From assembly GCA_947247005.1 (NCBI GenBank), contig OX365955.1, positions 31,661,822 to 31,725,821 of the forward strand: DNA of 64,000 nt. The letters are read 5' to 3'. Below, piece by piece: positions 10,457-21,941 of this stretch. A program made the position numbers and the translations under genes. The notes beneath the pieces are model-generated. The model was not told the DNA's origin and searched no databases. It saw nothing but the letters and a program-made list of their open reading frames with translations. Origin of the DNA: Spisula solida (Eukaryota > Mollusca > Bivalvia > Venerida > Mactridae). Every line of letters starts with the position of its first letter. Position 1 is the first letter of the stretch.

Positions 10457-11025
10457 GTATGCTCAATATGTTTTCATTATGTTTTGCTCAGTACAGATGT
10501 CATTTCTTTTGCTCAATTCAGATAGTTTATGTTTTTGCTCAATACATAAATTAATTCGTTATTTATGCTCTATACATATTGTATGTTTCATATTCAATAC
10601 AGATTGCATTAATTTTGTTATGCTCCTTAAAATGGCATTTGTAAATATGCTCAATAAGGATGACATAAGGATGGTCAGTGTTAAGCCCAATGCAGATGGC
10701 AATTGCTATGCTCACTATAGATGCACATAATGTTATACATACAACATATTGCATTTGTTATGCTCAATACAGAATGATGTCATTACATGTTATGCTAATA
10801 CAGATGGTCAGTGTTATGCTCAATACAGATGGTCAGTGTTATCAGGTGTTATGCACAATACAGAATGATGTCATTACATGTTATGCTCAATACAGATGCT
10901 CAGTGTTATGCTCAATACGGATGGTCAGTGTTATGCTCAATACAGAATGATGTCATTACATGTTATGCTCAATACAGATGGTCAGTGTTATGCTCAATAC
11001 AGATGGTCAGTGTTCTGCTCAATAC
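10457..11025. repeat. Compound 25/32-bp minisatellite
   Basis: From about 10758 two related units are intermixed: a 25-bp unit GCTCAATACAGATGGTCAGT+GTTAT and a 32-bp unit GCTCAATACAGAATGATGTC+ATTACATGTTAT. The three 32-bp units recur at intervals, so a larger block was duplicated. The 10457-10757 stretch holds old, degenerate versions (GCTCAGTACAGATG, GCTCAATTCAGATAG). Overlapping open frames in three phases come from the array and are not genes. Confidence 0.85.
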
Positions 11026-11404
11026 AAAAACATTTTTTGTCTCAACTTTTTGACCTCAATATGACTGATATTGGTACCAACTGATGAGAAATAGAATTAT
11101 ATAATTCCTCAGTGCATTAAGTGAAAGTTGAACAAACAGAATCTAATAGTGTGCATCAGGTAATATTAATGATAAGAGTAGATTGTAATTGACCATTTCA
11201 AGATAAAAAAGAGAAACAAACAGTTATTAATACAAAATGTTGACCAAAAAGTACTGAACTAAATCTCAGGATACATATCTAATGGTTAAAGAGAAAAATT
11301 CATTATAATGTCAATCAAGCATCAACATTGTCACAAATAAACATTTTAGCGCTGTAGTTAAACATAAGTTTATAGTCAAACCAGTGTTAGCGGTCACCTT
11401 AATT
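11026..11404. other. Intron DNA, nothing recognised
   Basis: AT-rich intronic sequence between the compound minisatellite and the short 18-bp repeat. No exon, element end or RNA-like fold was identified. Confidence 0.35.
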
Positions 11405-11450
11405 AAACAACCACCTGTATACAAACAACCACCTGTATACAAACAACCAT
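11405..11450. repeat. 18-bp direct repeat, 2.5 copies
   Basis: The unit AACCACCTGTATACAAAC is repeated exactly twice and then starts a third time (AACCATC). It makes a GGCLYT repeat in a minus-strand open frame that has no other protein-like character. Confidence 0.85.
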
Positions 11451-11544
11451 CTAACTTGACAGGTTGACACTGGTCCATTAACTGAGCATCCACCGAGCAA
11501 TAACCTGATGTAACAGTAAAACTATTCCATAGAATGCATATAAG

Positions 11545-11965
11545 CAGTGTAGCAATACCACGTGGTGTTTTACTACAGTTCCAAGTAGAAATGTGTAAAC
11601 ATTTGAACACGAATGTAGCTATAAGTGTTTTATTTCTTCATCGATTTCTATGAAATATTCGCCACGCTAAGGGGAACATTATTTGCTTTCCATGAAATTT
11701 GAAATCTTTTTCAGCGGCTGTGCCGTTTTGTCCATTACCCTGTGAAATCGTGGAACATGTAGGTTTCACAGGGTAATGGAAAAATCGGTAAAGCTGCTGA
11801 ATTTTTTTTTATATTTCATGGAAAGCAAATAATGTTCCCCTTAGCGTGGCGTATATTTCATAGAAATCGATAAAGAAATAAAATACTTATGTCTGTTTTA
11901 TTTTCCAATCTTTACAAATTTCTTCTTGTAACTGTAGCCTAAAGTCACATGGTATTGCTACACTG
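11545..11965. mobile_element. Palindromic MITE, family C copy 1
   Basis: This 421-bp element is almost entirely one inverted repeat. It starts CAGTGTAGCAATACCACGTG and ends CATGGTATTGCTACACTG. Mirrored internal blocks include TTTATTTCTTCATCGATTTC, CGCCACGCTAAGGGGAACAT and TTTGCTTTCCATGAAAT, with an inner TTACCCTGTGAAA...TTTCACAGGGTAA core. TATAAG flanks both ends (11539-11544, 11966-11971). Three more copies occur at 22353, 38279 and 58063. No transposase is present and the superfamily is not assigned. Confidence 0.9.
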
Positions 11966-12013
11966 TATAAGGGTAGATAGTGAAAGTGTTGAAAGCTATC
12001 TTCTTTTCATGTA

Positions 12014-12178
12014 CTGTAAACCAATTTACTTTCGTGATTACTACCTTTCGCATTTTGCTGATCATCAGCATATTCACAACTACAAACTTTCACATTTTTA
12101 AGTTTCCTGCAATGTCCATATTAATGTTTTTAGCACTTTCACGGCGGCTTAATTTCGCGAAATTCTACCAACAGTTAC
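12014..12178. mobile_element. TA-type MITE, family E, right end lost
   Basis: Starts after TA with CTGTAAACCAATTTACTTTC and follows the full-length copy at 53610-53816 in order: TACTAACTTTCGC-like, GCTGATC/TGTCAGCATATT, CTACAAA.TTTC, TTTTTAAGTTTCC, ATTAATGTTTTTAGCA, CTTAATTTCGCGAAATTCTA. The match ends near 12178 without the terminal CTGTAAACC complement, so the right end is truncated. Confidence 0.7.
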
Positions 12179-13590
12179 ACCTTCAGCAGTTGTGTTGATG
12201 TCGAGAGGTCGCACCATTATTGTGTATGTAATGGTTGAAAATGAGCTAGAACTGTAACTGTCTTGACAACTAGATGATACACTGGTTATATGTTAACTGG
12301 TTACAAGCAGGTAACAATGTGGCTTATTGTTATCATCTGTGTGACTCACAGGCTGGTGTCGGACCAAACATCTTTACAGTCAACATCCTATCAATCAAAC
12401 CTTATATAGTAAAAGCTGAATAAACAACATTTTACATCAATTAACATCCATTAAGAAACAGTGTGTTTTACTTTTATTTACTTGAGAATTTTAACATTTT
12501 TTGCAACAGGTTGATCAGAATATTATAGTATTAAAGTCAGCTGATGATAAACTGCACAAGTTTCTAAATTTTTCGTTTTCCCGATTTATTTTTTGTCATT
12601 TTAACTTTGATTGTATGTAATAACAAATTATATTATAATATCATCTCAGATCTGCAACTAATTTTGAATTTAATAATTAACACATTACCATAAAGCTTGA
12701 CATTTGCTGTTTCACATAAAACTGATACTTGCACGTCAGCATAAATTCTGACATTTAAGATGACCATTCATACAACGCTTATTAAATATTGCAACATCTT
12801 TCATTAAATTTTATAGGGACAAAAATAATGCATCTCAAGACAGGATTTATCAATTATCCTTATATTTGGTTAAACTGTTTAAAAACTTCCAGCAAGTATA
12901 ATTAAATTAACATCTTCCACAATGCTCATGAACTCAGAATTCATCAAAATGAAAGTTCATTAACTAAATGTCATACTTAGTTCATGAAATGTTCATGAAC
13001 TTGAACAAACATTCATGAAAATTTCATGAACATATGGGCACTTTCATGAAATTCATGACTTAATCATTTGATTGATATTCCTTAGATGATTGGAGGAATA
13101 TCAGGATGGGGAAGGGGTCATGGATAATCAGGACAACAGAAGGGGTCAGGAATATCAGTATGACCAGTAGAGGGGGATCAGGCTGGTCAGTCACAGGTCA
13201 ATACAGTTCCAACATTATATTGATAAAATCTGCATGATAGTGTCAATCATTATCTATCTTATATAATGTATAGACATATGCTAACAATCTCATCATATGT
13301 GTGTATTGCTATAGTTGTATGGCGTATATTAATATAAGTTGTTGGCTGTAGATCTGACATCAATATAAGATCAATGGTTTTGTTCTGCAGCATGTATATT
13401 ATGCAATCAATATGTGAACCTGTAATGACCCTTATAACAGTCTGATTCTCTCATACATACGCTCATTTCACTAAACTAAAATCAATTTCAGACAAAAACT
13501 GATATTATTCATCATCCACAGCATTCTTAACCCTCTACTCCACAGACATCTAAAACATATAAATTCACCTATATATCATCAATTTTTTTT
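12179..13590. other. Intron DNA with a TTCATGAA-rich patch
   Basis: No exon or element boundary is recognised. At about 12928-13050 the palindromic word TTCATGAA or close variants recurs many times without a fixed period. At 13085-13190 GGGGTCA and AATATCAG(GA/TA)TG words recur loosely. Both look like eroded simple repeats. Confidence 0.4.
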
Positions 13591-13591
13591 C

Positions 13592-13966
13592 TATGCCAAG
13601 TTTGACTCACAGAGACAGTGGTAGTAAATGTCTCAGTCATTAAAATGCGTGGCCATTCGATTTTATCCCCGCCTGATTGGGCTATGATCTTCTGCTTCGA
13701 GGGAAGAGACAGAAAGCTTGTGTGGTACAAGGAATTCAGGCATGCAAGCTGCCCTCTAAGGCTCTTTCCCAATAGACTCCTTGGTTCGGTGTATTGCACC
13801 GATACACGCGTGACTACATCTAGGTTTTCAACCAGTTTGTCTCTAGTTGGGTTGGAAACACTGAAAAGTATTTCTGAAATTTCCAGTACCCAGGCTGAGA
13901 TTTGAACTAGAGACCTTCAGATTGGTAGTCGAGAGCGCTTAGTAAATACCACTCGGCCACCGTTCA
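13592..13966 (-). mobile_element. tRNA-derived SINE
   Basis: On the minus strand the head reads CGGTGGCCGAGTGGTATTTA...AGCGCTCTCGACTACCAATC then GGTCTCTAGTTCAAATCTC. This is a tRNA (Ser/Leu-like) 5' half with an A-box-like GTGGCCGAGTGG and B-box-like AGTTCAAATC, placing Pol III promoter elements at 13905-13966. The body runs leftwards to about 13592. It is not a working tRNA gene because the sequence after the B box does not form an acceptor stem with the start. The left boundary is approximate. Confidence 0.7.
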
Positions 13967-15720
13967 TGTTACAGCATCATGGGCATTACCAATAAATGAA
14001 CCACCTACAAACCATATCCATCACCAATTTGCAGTTGTTAAGAGTTGTTTGAGAATTATAAAATATTTGAATTTGAGCCTAACTTTAAGACTTTCGTAAG
14101 TGCTTTGATAAAACAGTACCCTGGTGATCACAAAATCTACTGCAGTATGGGCTCCTCCTACTATTATTCTATACATTGTATGTACAGGAAGTTCCAATAT
14201 TCGGTATGTAACATCTCATTCATTAACACGTTTCTTACACTCAAATTATGCTACATGTAGAGAGAACTTAAAACATAAACAGTTATATGAACTAATACAT
14301 CTGTATCATAGACAACTGTGGAGACTGCACCAGACACTGTGAGCAATGAAGATTGCAAGCGATTATTGGGCTTCAGTTATTATTTGCAAATCATGAAAAA
14401 ATGTTACATTAGTGTATAAACAATTTGTATATTATATTATAACAAACTGTTACTTGACAGCTAAGTTTTGTCAGGAAGATTCACAGTTTATATAAAATGA
14501 ATATGAGCAGAGTCACAAATTCAAATGCTCATGCAAACTTTTGACTTTGAACCTTGACTTTGGGCTGGTTATAAGTATACATTTAAAAAGTGAATGAGAT
14601 TTGTCTATCCTGTCAATGAGTTATACATTTAGAATAATTGTGTCATGTAAATCGGTCACAATATTCAAAAGATGCGGAGTGGAAATGAAATGAAGGCTCA
14701 AAAACCTTTGACGTAATTGAGATGGCATGGTTGGATTGTCACCTCCATGAGTTTTACACATTTGGTACAAGTTTCATGAAAGTGATCAAAATCTTATCGA
14801 GGTCACAATTTTGTTATACCAGAGACTGAGGGACACCCTTAAAATAAGACCGAAGGACGGATAGAGATCTGATTCCAATAATCCCAAAAATACCCCAACC
14901 ACTTAATAGCTAAACTACAACATGAAATCCATACAATATTGAATACCTCAAGAAGGCCCCAAGAGAGCTCAATTTGCAAAAAGACAATTAGCAGAAACAG
15001 TCGAACAAAGTGAAACGCAACATTGATCTAATACAAAGTGATTTTTAAGACTGTTATCCAAAAATAGTGCAACTTAAACACGATAAAATAAGATTAAGAC
15101 CATTACTGCTTCAGGGAAAACTACACAAAATTCTAAAACTTCCAAATATAGCAAATTTTGGAAGGAATCATGTTGTTTTATAAGCAATGAAGCACAAGTT
15201 AATAGTGCAATATATATTCCAAACAACCAAAATAAAATCCAACGTTACCTAAATATTGACTATGTAATGACATCACAAAATAATCTTGACAAGTCAGTAG
15301 TATTAGGTTCACAAGATCTTTGCTGCTTAATCGGTACATCACAGAAACTAATTACATACCATGGCTAAAAATAACTAAGTCTTTAAACTTGATGTAATTA
15401 AGGTATGTCTAGTACTGGGATTATGAGGAACAACAGGACCACATGAAACCATTCCTGCTATTATTATGTAAACATGAATCACGGAATCAAAGTCTCAAAC
15501 AGAATTTGGAGGTCTCGGTGCAGCATGTGCACTTTAATATACACTACAGTGCCCACCAAAAATAAGTATACAGTAAATAATTGGTGCAAAATTAAACTTG
15601 GTTAAATTGTTCAATATCTGTTCATCAGACGGTCACAAATATACGAGTTTCTAAAACTACAGTTACTCAATGAGTCAAAATAGAGATAGAAATAAAGATG
15701 TTCGGAACTAATTCCATTTA
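13967..15720. other. Intron DNA with a decayed interspersed repeat
   Basis: The stretch at about 14520-14870 has the same style as the repeats at 17.7-18.3 and 46.7-47.5 kb (GACTTTGAACCTTGACTTTG, CAAGTTTCATGAAAGTGATC, GGTCACAATTTTG, GAAGGACGGATAGAG), so it is probably an old relative. Two short plus-strand frames at 14045-14342 look non-coding. The rest shows nothing recognisable. Confidence 0.4.
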
Positions 15721-16860
15721 ATACAACCTTTTGGACCCTAACAGACTTGCATACAACTTTTTGGAACATAACAGACTTGCATACACCCTTTTGGAACATA
15801 ACAGACTTGCAAACAACCTTTTGGAACATAACAGACTTGCATACACCCTTTTGGAACCTAACAGACTTGCATACACCCTTTAGGAACCTAACACTAACAG
15901 ACTTGCATACACCCTTTTGGAACATAGCAGACTTGCATACACCCTTTTGGAACATAACAGACTTGCATACACCCTTTTGGATCCTAACAGACTTGCATAC
16001 AACTTTTTGGAACATAACAGACTTGCATACACCCTTTTGGAACATAACAGACTTGCAAACAACCTTTTGGAACATAACAGACTTGCATACACCCTTTTGG
16101 AACCTAACAGACTTGCATACACCCTTTTGGAACATAACAGACTTGCATACACCCTTTTGGAACCTAACAGACTTGCATACACCCTTTTGGAACCTAACAC
16201 TAACAGACTTGCATACACCCGTTTGGACATTAACAGACTTGCATACACCCTTTTGGAACATAACAGACTTGCATACACCCTTTTGGAGCATAACAAACTT
16301 GCATACAACCTTTTGGAACATAACAGACTTGCATACACCCTTTTGGAACATAACAGACTTGCATACACCCTTTTGGAACATAACAAACTTGCATACAACC
16401 TTTTGTAACATAACAGACTTGCATACACCCTTTTGGAACATAACAGACTTGCATACAACCTTTTGGAACATAACAGGCTTGCATACAACCTTTTGGAACA
16501 TAACAGACTTGCATACACCCTTTTGGAACATAACAGACTTGCATACACCCTCATGGAACATAGCAAGCTTGCATACAACTTTTTGGAACATAGCAGACTT
16601 GCATACAACTTTTTGGAACATAGCAGACTTGCATACAACCTTAAGGAACAAAACAAACTTGCATAAAACCTTTTGGAACATAACAGACTTGCATACAACC
16701 TTTTGGAACATAACAGACTTGCATACAACCTTTTGAAATGTAGCAAACTTGCAAAACACCTTTTGAACATAGCAGGCTTGCACACAACCTTTTGAAACGC
16801 GGCAAACTTTAACACACCCATTTGAAACATTGAAAACTTGAACAAACCCTGGTACATAGC
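15721..16860. repeat. 30-bp satellite array, about 38 copies
   Basis: Uninterrupted copies of CTTGCATACACCCTTTTGGA+ACATAACAGA. Main variants are ACACCC versus ACAACC and ACATAAC versus ACCTAAC. Two units are 36 bp, with the insertion CTAACACTAACAGA near 15887 and 16192, which marks an internal duplication of about 300 bp. Units decay at the right end (16740-16860). Because 30 is a multiple of three and the unit lacks stops in most frames, long open frames appear on both strands (419, 329 and 325 codons). The common CC/AC variant changes amino acids in these frames, and no initiation or splicing context was seen, so they are not called as genes. Confidence 0.95.
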
Positions 16861-17660
16861 ACATCACCATTGGATGTTAAAACCTGAACATAGCCTTTGG
16901 TATCCAATAAACTTGTACATAGTAAAATTATGGGTGGTATATTATTAACTGTATGAGGTACAGCTAAGTTTAAGCTTTTGTACTATACTGCTACAATGAT
17001 TAAAGATTCAACCACCAACATTAATCCAAGTTAACATCTGTCGGGTAACATAAACCTTGCTTTATTAATTCACAAGGTCATCTATGTTTGGTAGTTGAAT
17101 GTCCAAAAATAAGAGCTTTAATTATGAAATTGTATACTGCCTAACAACACTTTTACCTTTAAGTTTGTATCAATAGCAGGCCAGTGACCTTGTGTGTCGA
17201 CATTGATATTGACATCAACATAAATATCCTAACTGACAAAGCCTTTGTAGAAAGATATCTTTAATAAAACTATTTTCTACATGTCATATGAGTTATGCAA
17301 TAATACTTCCCATGTAGAATTCGAGATAACTAACTTAGTGAGATAACAAGTGATGATATAATGGTCAAGATAACAAGTGATGCTATAATGGTCTAACTAT
17401 AATATCGACAACTATTTATGGGCAAATATATTAAAAAATTAATTTACCTATATAATGATTCAAAATGTATTAGCAAGTTACATTGTAAGTAAAATTTTAT
17501 GTTTGAGTTAATAAATTAAATTCATGAAACTTATTACTAAGATAAGGAGATAAAAACTTGCCAAAGGCATTTTTTCATCGTTTTCAAAATTCTAGCTAGT
17601 AAATAAATTCAGTAAAGTGTAACCGTATTCAGGCAGTATGATGACTTACTACTTGTTAAT
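16861..17660. other. Intron DNA, nothing recognised
   Basis: AT-rich. A two-copy duplication (AGATAACAAGTGATG.TATAATGGTC) lies at about 17340-17393. No other feature was seen. Confidence 0.4.
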
Positions 17661-18275
17661 AACAAGAGTGCCAAGACCGCCCTATATCTTCACCTGAGTA
17701 TATTGATCCTGTTGGCTCATTCAAATTCAACCTAGATTTCATCAAAACAAACGTTCTGACCAAGATTCATGATTGTCCAATGCAAATTTAAATGCAGACT
17801 CTTATATCACATACAGAAGGGGTTTCTATGATAATTTCAATTGTATAGACAGTGAAACTGTTTGTATAGACAGTGAAACTGTATGAATTTATCTATTCTG
17901 TGAATATGGTCTTAGAAAACGTAAAAACCTGTATTAATGTTGAAATATCTAACTTGACCTAGATTTAATAGAGCTATATCCATTTGTGACCCAGATTCAT
18001 AAATGTCAAGTCAAATTGTGATCGACCTTAGTCAAATTGTGATCGACCTTAGTCAAATTGTGATCGACCTTTAAGTCCTTATAATGTGTTTTCAAGGGTT
18101 TCTTTATTTAACCTGGTACATGTTGTTAACCCCAGATAACCTAATATCAAACTTTATAAAGATTTAGGCAAACATTGTGACCTCTACATAGTGTGCTATA
18201 AATCACAAGCAATTGTGGACAATGGACAAACAATGGACAGACGAAGAGTGATCACAAAAGCAGACCTAATGTGAC
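17661..18275. mobile_element. Interspersed repeat, AACAAGAG...GAAGAGTGATCACAAAAG type
   Basis: Starts AACAAGAGTGCCAAGACCGC and ends AGACGAAGAGTGATCACAAAAGCAG, the same borders as the copy at 46713-47491 (AACAAGAGGGCCC and GACGAAGAGTGATCACAAAA). Shared internal phrases include CCCAGATAACC(C)AATATC, AAAGATTTAGGC/AAGATTAAGTC and TTGTGACCTCTA. An internal 21-bp unit GTCAAATTGTGATCGACCTT+A is repeated three times at 18010-18072. There is no coding capacity and the class is unknown. Confidence 0.6.
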
Positions 18276-18544
18276 AGACAAGTTATTTATAAACAGAAGA
18301 AACATATTTGGCTATTTATATCCTTTTTGAAAGAAGAAACATGATGTTATGTTTTATGTTCTGTGGTATGGAGTATCTTAATAGGATCTTAACTTTGTGA
18401 TACATAATGAAGATGTTACTTATGTAACCATGATGCAAATTATCATGATTATATCACAAACTTAGTCTAACGTAGCTAAATGGAACACATTTTGATGATA
18501 TTTCAGTATTTCCAAAAAGTGTTAGGTTTTTTATTTCAATTATT

Positions 18545-18715
18545 TTTTTCCTTCTTTTTATTACTGGTAAATAAACTTTATTTCTGGATTTTTTTCCTTT
18601 AAGCAACAGTAACAAACTTTAATCAAGGATTTTCTTCCTTTACATACAATCTTTTTTCAAGGATTTTCTTCCTTTAAGTAACAGTAAACAAACTTTATTC
18701 ATAGATTCTCTTCCT
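18545..18715. repeat. Degenerate ~55-60-bp tandem repeat
   Basis: Phrases AAACTTTATT(T)C..GGATTTT(C)TTCCTTTAAG(C/T)AACAGTAA recur three to four times with substitutions and length changes. Confidence 0.6.
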
Positions 18716-19902
18716 AATGTTTCACACTGTCACAAAGAAGGCTTGTACTAGGTATGTCAGGCCTTTTAACCTTGCAGTGTTCTCTTGTCTATCATTCCCC
18801 AGTAAAAAGCAAGACTTGAATAATTTGTAATTCTGAATGTGACTTAAAAGTCGTTAATCAAACATCACACATCTTCCTAAGACAACAATAGCACAAAAAC
18901 CCTACAAGAAGTTATTTAAGGATTAATTTCAGTCCTATCAAACAACAACAGGGGACCTTTAGATTGCCATGAGAGACTATTAATATTGGGTAATGCAACA
19001 ATACAACCATCCATAACATGGCATCTGACAGCACATAAACTTGGCATACAACTTACACTTAAAATCTTAAAATCGAGGCCAATGTAAAAATTTAATTCAA
19101 TAATTTGATTTTCGTAAAATTCACACCAAGGTCAGTGCAAAATTTATTACTAGATTTTCATGCAACTTTTTACCCAAGGTCAAGGTAATTCTTTCAATTA
19201 ATCACTTTATTTTCATGCAATTCATACTCTGTAAGTAAATTTCTAGGTTATGCATATTGTTGTACTTTAAACAGTGGACTTATCCGATTAGAGGTATGCT
19301 AAATAAGCACATTGATTTTAACAGTTGTGATAGATACCCAGCATGAAAGCATGCCTCCCCTTTTCAGAAGACTAGTCCGTGTTTGGATTACCAAAGTTAT
19401 AAAAATACACATATACATTATGGCCAATGCAAACATTTGAATAAATACTTCAAAGATTTTCATACAATTTACACTACCGAGGCCAATGCAAAATTGAAAT
19501 GAATGACTAGATTTTGTGCTTGTTTGTTCCCATAAATTTTACACGTCATTTGTTGCTATAAATACCAATTTCCATTGCTCGAGAATCTCAGTTTTGATAA
19601 TGAGAAAACATAATACTTGTTTGTCATGCAACTCACAATGGTTCTCATGCAACACACAAGTTTGTTCAAATACTGCAGAGCAAATAATGAAGACAAATAC
19701 AGCAGCCATTTTTTTTAGTCCCCCTTAATAAAACAAACTTTAAGGATGAAACATAACAAATTGGTTTAAACGCTTTGTCCCTATTATTTGAACTGATTTT
19801 AATTCAATTTCATGATGGGATTATGATTTACATCACTCACAGTACTCGAAAACTTGGACATATCCTCCGAATGGTGGTACATGGTTTTGGGAAGGGAGTG
19901 CA
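18716..19902. other. Intron DNA with loose internal repeats
   Basis: GAGGCCAATGCAAAA.TT, ACTAGATTTTCATGCAA and TTCATACAATTTACAC phrases recur near 19075, 19130, 19185, 19455 and 19500, suggesting an old, interrupted repeat. No exon or defined element was found. Confidence 0.4.
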
Positions 19903-20467
19903 GAGGAATGTAGGGTAATGCAGTAATGTAATGGAAGGAAGGGTAATGCAATGGAAGATACGGTAATGCAATGGAAGAAAGGGTAATGCAATAGAATATA
20001 CGGTAATGCAATGGAAGATACGGTAATGCAATGAAAGAAAGGGTAATGCAATAGAAGATACGGTAATGCAATGGAAGATACCGTAATGCAATGGAAGAAA
20101 GGGTAATGCAATAGAAGATATGGTAATGCAATGGTAGATACCGTAATGCAATGGGTTTTTTTAAAGGATAATGCAATGGAAGATACAGTAATGCAATGAA
20201 AGAAAGGGTAATGCAATAGAAGATACGGTAATGCAATGGAAGATACGGTAATGCAATGAAAGAAAGGGTAATGCAATAGAAGATACGGTAATGCAATGGA
20301 AGATACCGTAATGCAATGGAAGAAAGGGTAATGCAATAGAAGATATGGTAATGCAATGCCAATGGAAGATACCGTAATGCAATGGGTTTTTTAAAGGATA
20401 ATGCAATGGAAGATACGGTAATGCAATAGAAGATACGGTCATGCAATGGAAGATACAGTAATGCAAA
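19903..20467. repeat. 20-bp minisatellite with 230-bp higher-order repeat
   Basis: About 27 copies of GGTAATGCAATGGAAGATAC and variants (AGAAAG, ATAGAAG). A marker unit, GCAATGGG followed by T6-7 and AAAGGATAATGC, ends at 20170 and again at 20400, so a block of about 230 bp was duplicated whole. Minus-strand open frames up to 238 codons (repeats of HCITVSSIALP type) come from the array. Confidence 0.93.
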
Positions 20468-21084
20468 AGTCAAGGGGTGGGGGTAGTGGGAAAAATATTT
20501 TACATCGACCTCCAACTAATGACCTGAATCATAACTAACTCATCAAGAGATGCATGCATAGATAGATATCTAGACCTCCAGTCAAATTGAAAGTCGGGAG
20601 ACCAAATTAGGCTCATTAAATGTTATTGTGATACGGCAACATCAATCAATGTTGTTTTATAGTACTGGTTGGTGGAGTCGAAAGTGAAATTTAAGCTTTA
20701 AATGGATAAATGGAATGCCTCGTACATTTGATCTGTATTCCAAATAGAAAATAAACATTCAAATATGGTGTTTTATAGCATGTAAAACGTTTGAGAGCTG
20801 TTATTCAACATGAAAATAACCTAGATATAATTTTTCAAGAAAAGCCCTTAGCTAATTCTAACAGATTATGTCATCAATTAAGGTAAAGATAGAAATGTCA
20901 TCAATTAAATGGCAAATCTAGTGGAAAGACTGAAAGTTGCAACAGTTGATAAATGTTTAAAGCTGAGATTTTTTACGTCAAAATGGATAAATAATGTTCA
21001 TATTGCATTTTGCAACATACCGGTACATCTATTGTTTTCCAGATAAAATGGCATTAGACTAATTGTACTGGGTTTCTGATACAT
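20468..21084. other. Intron DNA, nothing recognised
   Basis: AT-rich intronic sequence between the 20-bp array and the 21085 transposon. No feature was found. Confidence 0.35.
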
Positions 21085-21354
21085 CAGGGATGTCAACAGA
21101 GCCAAATTAAAAATCCTGAAAATCATATGCGGCTGACCATTTTTGACAAACTAGAGGCTGTCAACCATATATAACTCAGTTTTTCAAACTTTTTATTGAA
21201 GAAAATCCTTCAGAGCAGATATATTAATTGACCATAACTTTGCCGTTTCTTGAGATATTTTCATCAAATAACTTTTATTTTTGTCAGAAAGCATAGCTCT
21301 TCAAGGATAGACAAATCCGGAATTCCGGATAAATCCTGAAAATTGACACCCCTG
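21085..21354. mobile_element. hAT-like MITE with CAGGG ends
   Basis: Left end CAGGGATGTCAACAGAGCCA. The right end complement is CAGGGGTGTCAATTTTCAGG, with AAATCCTGAAAAT shared inside both ends. TACAT is duplicated at the borders (21080-21084, 21355-21359). It shares the ATCCGGAATTCCGGAT palindrome with the element at 4370-4604. It is 270 bp and has no transposase. The CAGGGGTGTCAA terminus is typical of hAT-derived elements. Confidence 0.75.
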
Positions 21355-21941
21355 TACATGTATATTATTGCATACATCAAGGATCAGAAACTCATGAAAG
21401 TAAAGAGTACGTTCAACCACTTGATTCTCTGTAATAATGAGCAGTGTTGTGTATACCAATCTCTGACCTGGGTCCCAAATCAATCCAATCGCCGCCCGGT
21501 GATCGGCTGGCATACCTTTAGGCTGTGATCGGGCCCGAGGCCAGACAGTCACTGGACAAAATTAAGGCATGGCTTAGTAATAAAGAGATTAGTCAGTAAT
21601 CATCCAATCATAGCCCATGTCCTTACGGCATTTTAATGCCAATCTTTGATCCTTGTCCGGCGTGTACACAATGCCTAAATATCAGGTGAACACTGGATAC
21701 GTCCATTGCCCGTCCGGTGTCCGTCCTGTGTTCATCCAGCATCTGTCCGGATTATTTGTGACCCAGGTATTTAAGTGTCCGAGTTATCATAAATTAAATA
21801 CACAATGGTGATTATGCCATCATGTGTTGAGTATTGTATATAATTGATAATCACCTAATTCTTTTAATTTCCATCCTGGTAGGGTGAACAGACCTGAATG
21901 TGTGATGTAATGGCTGAAGTTTAAGTTTAAAAAGGAGAAAA
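21355..21941. other. Intron DNA, nothing recognised
   Basis: A moderately GC-rich patch at 21470-21560 (CCGCCCGGTGATCGGC, GGGCCCGAGG) and CCGTCCGGTGTCCGTCC near 21705 stand out from the AT-rich surroundings. No gene, promoter or element could be assigned. Confidence 0.35.

Noticed and set aside
15721..16860. Regularly spaced repeats resembling a CRISPR array
   Set aside because: Units are directly contiguous with no unique spacers, and the genome is eukaryotic with spliceosomal introns. The same applies to the arrays at 24.9, 25.5, 48.2 and 50.6 kb.
15611..16870. Long minus-strand ORF (419 codons) and its opposite-strand partners
   Set aside because: All are open because the 30-bp unit is divisible by three and stop-free. 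The main unit variants change amino acids, and there is no splice or promoter context.
19799..20515. 238-codon minus-strand ORF and overlapping frames
   Set aside because: Generated by the 20-bp minisatellite. The repeating HCITVSSIALP-type text in every frame is a repeat artefact.
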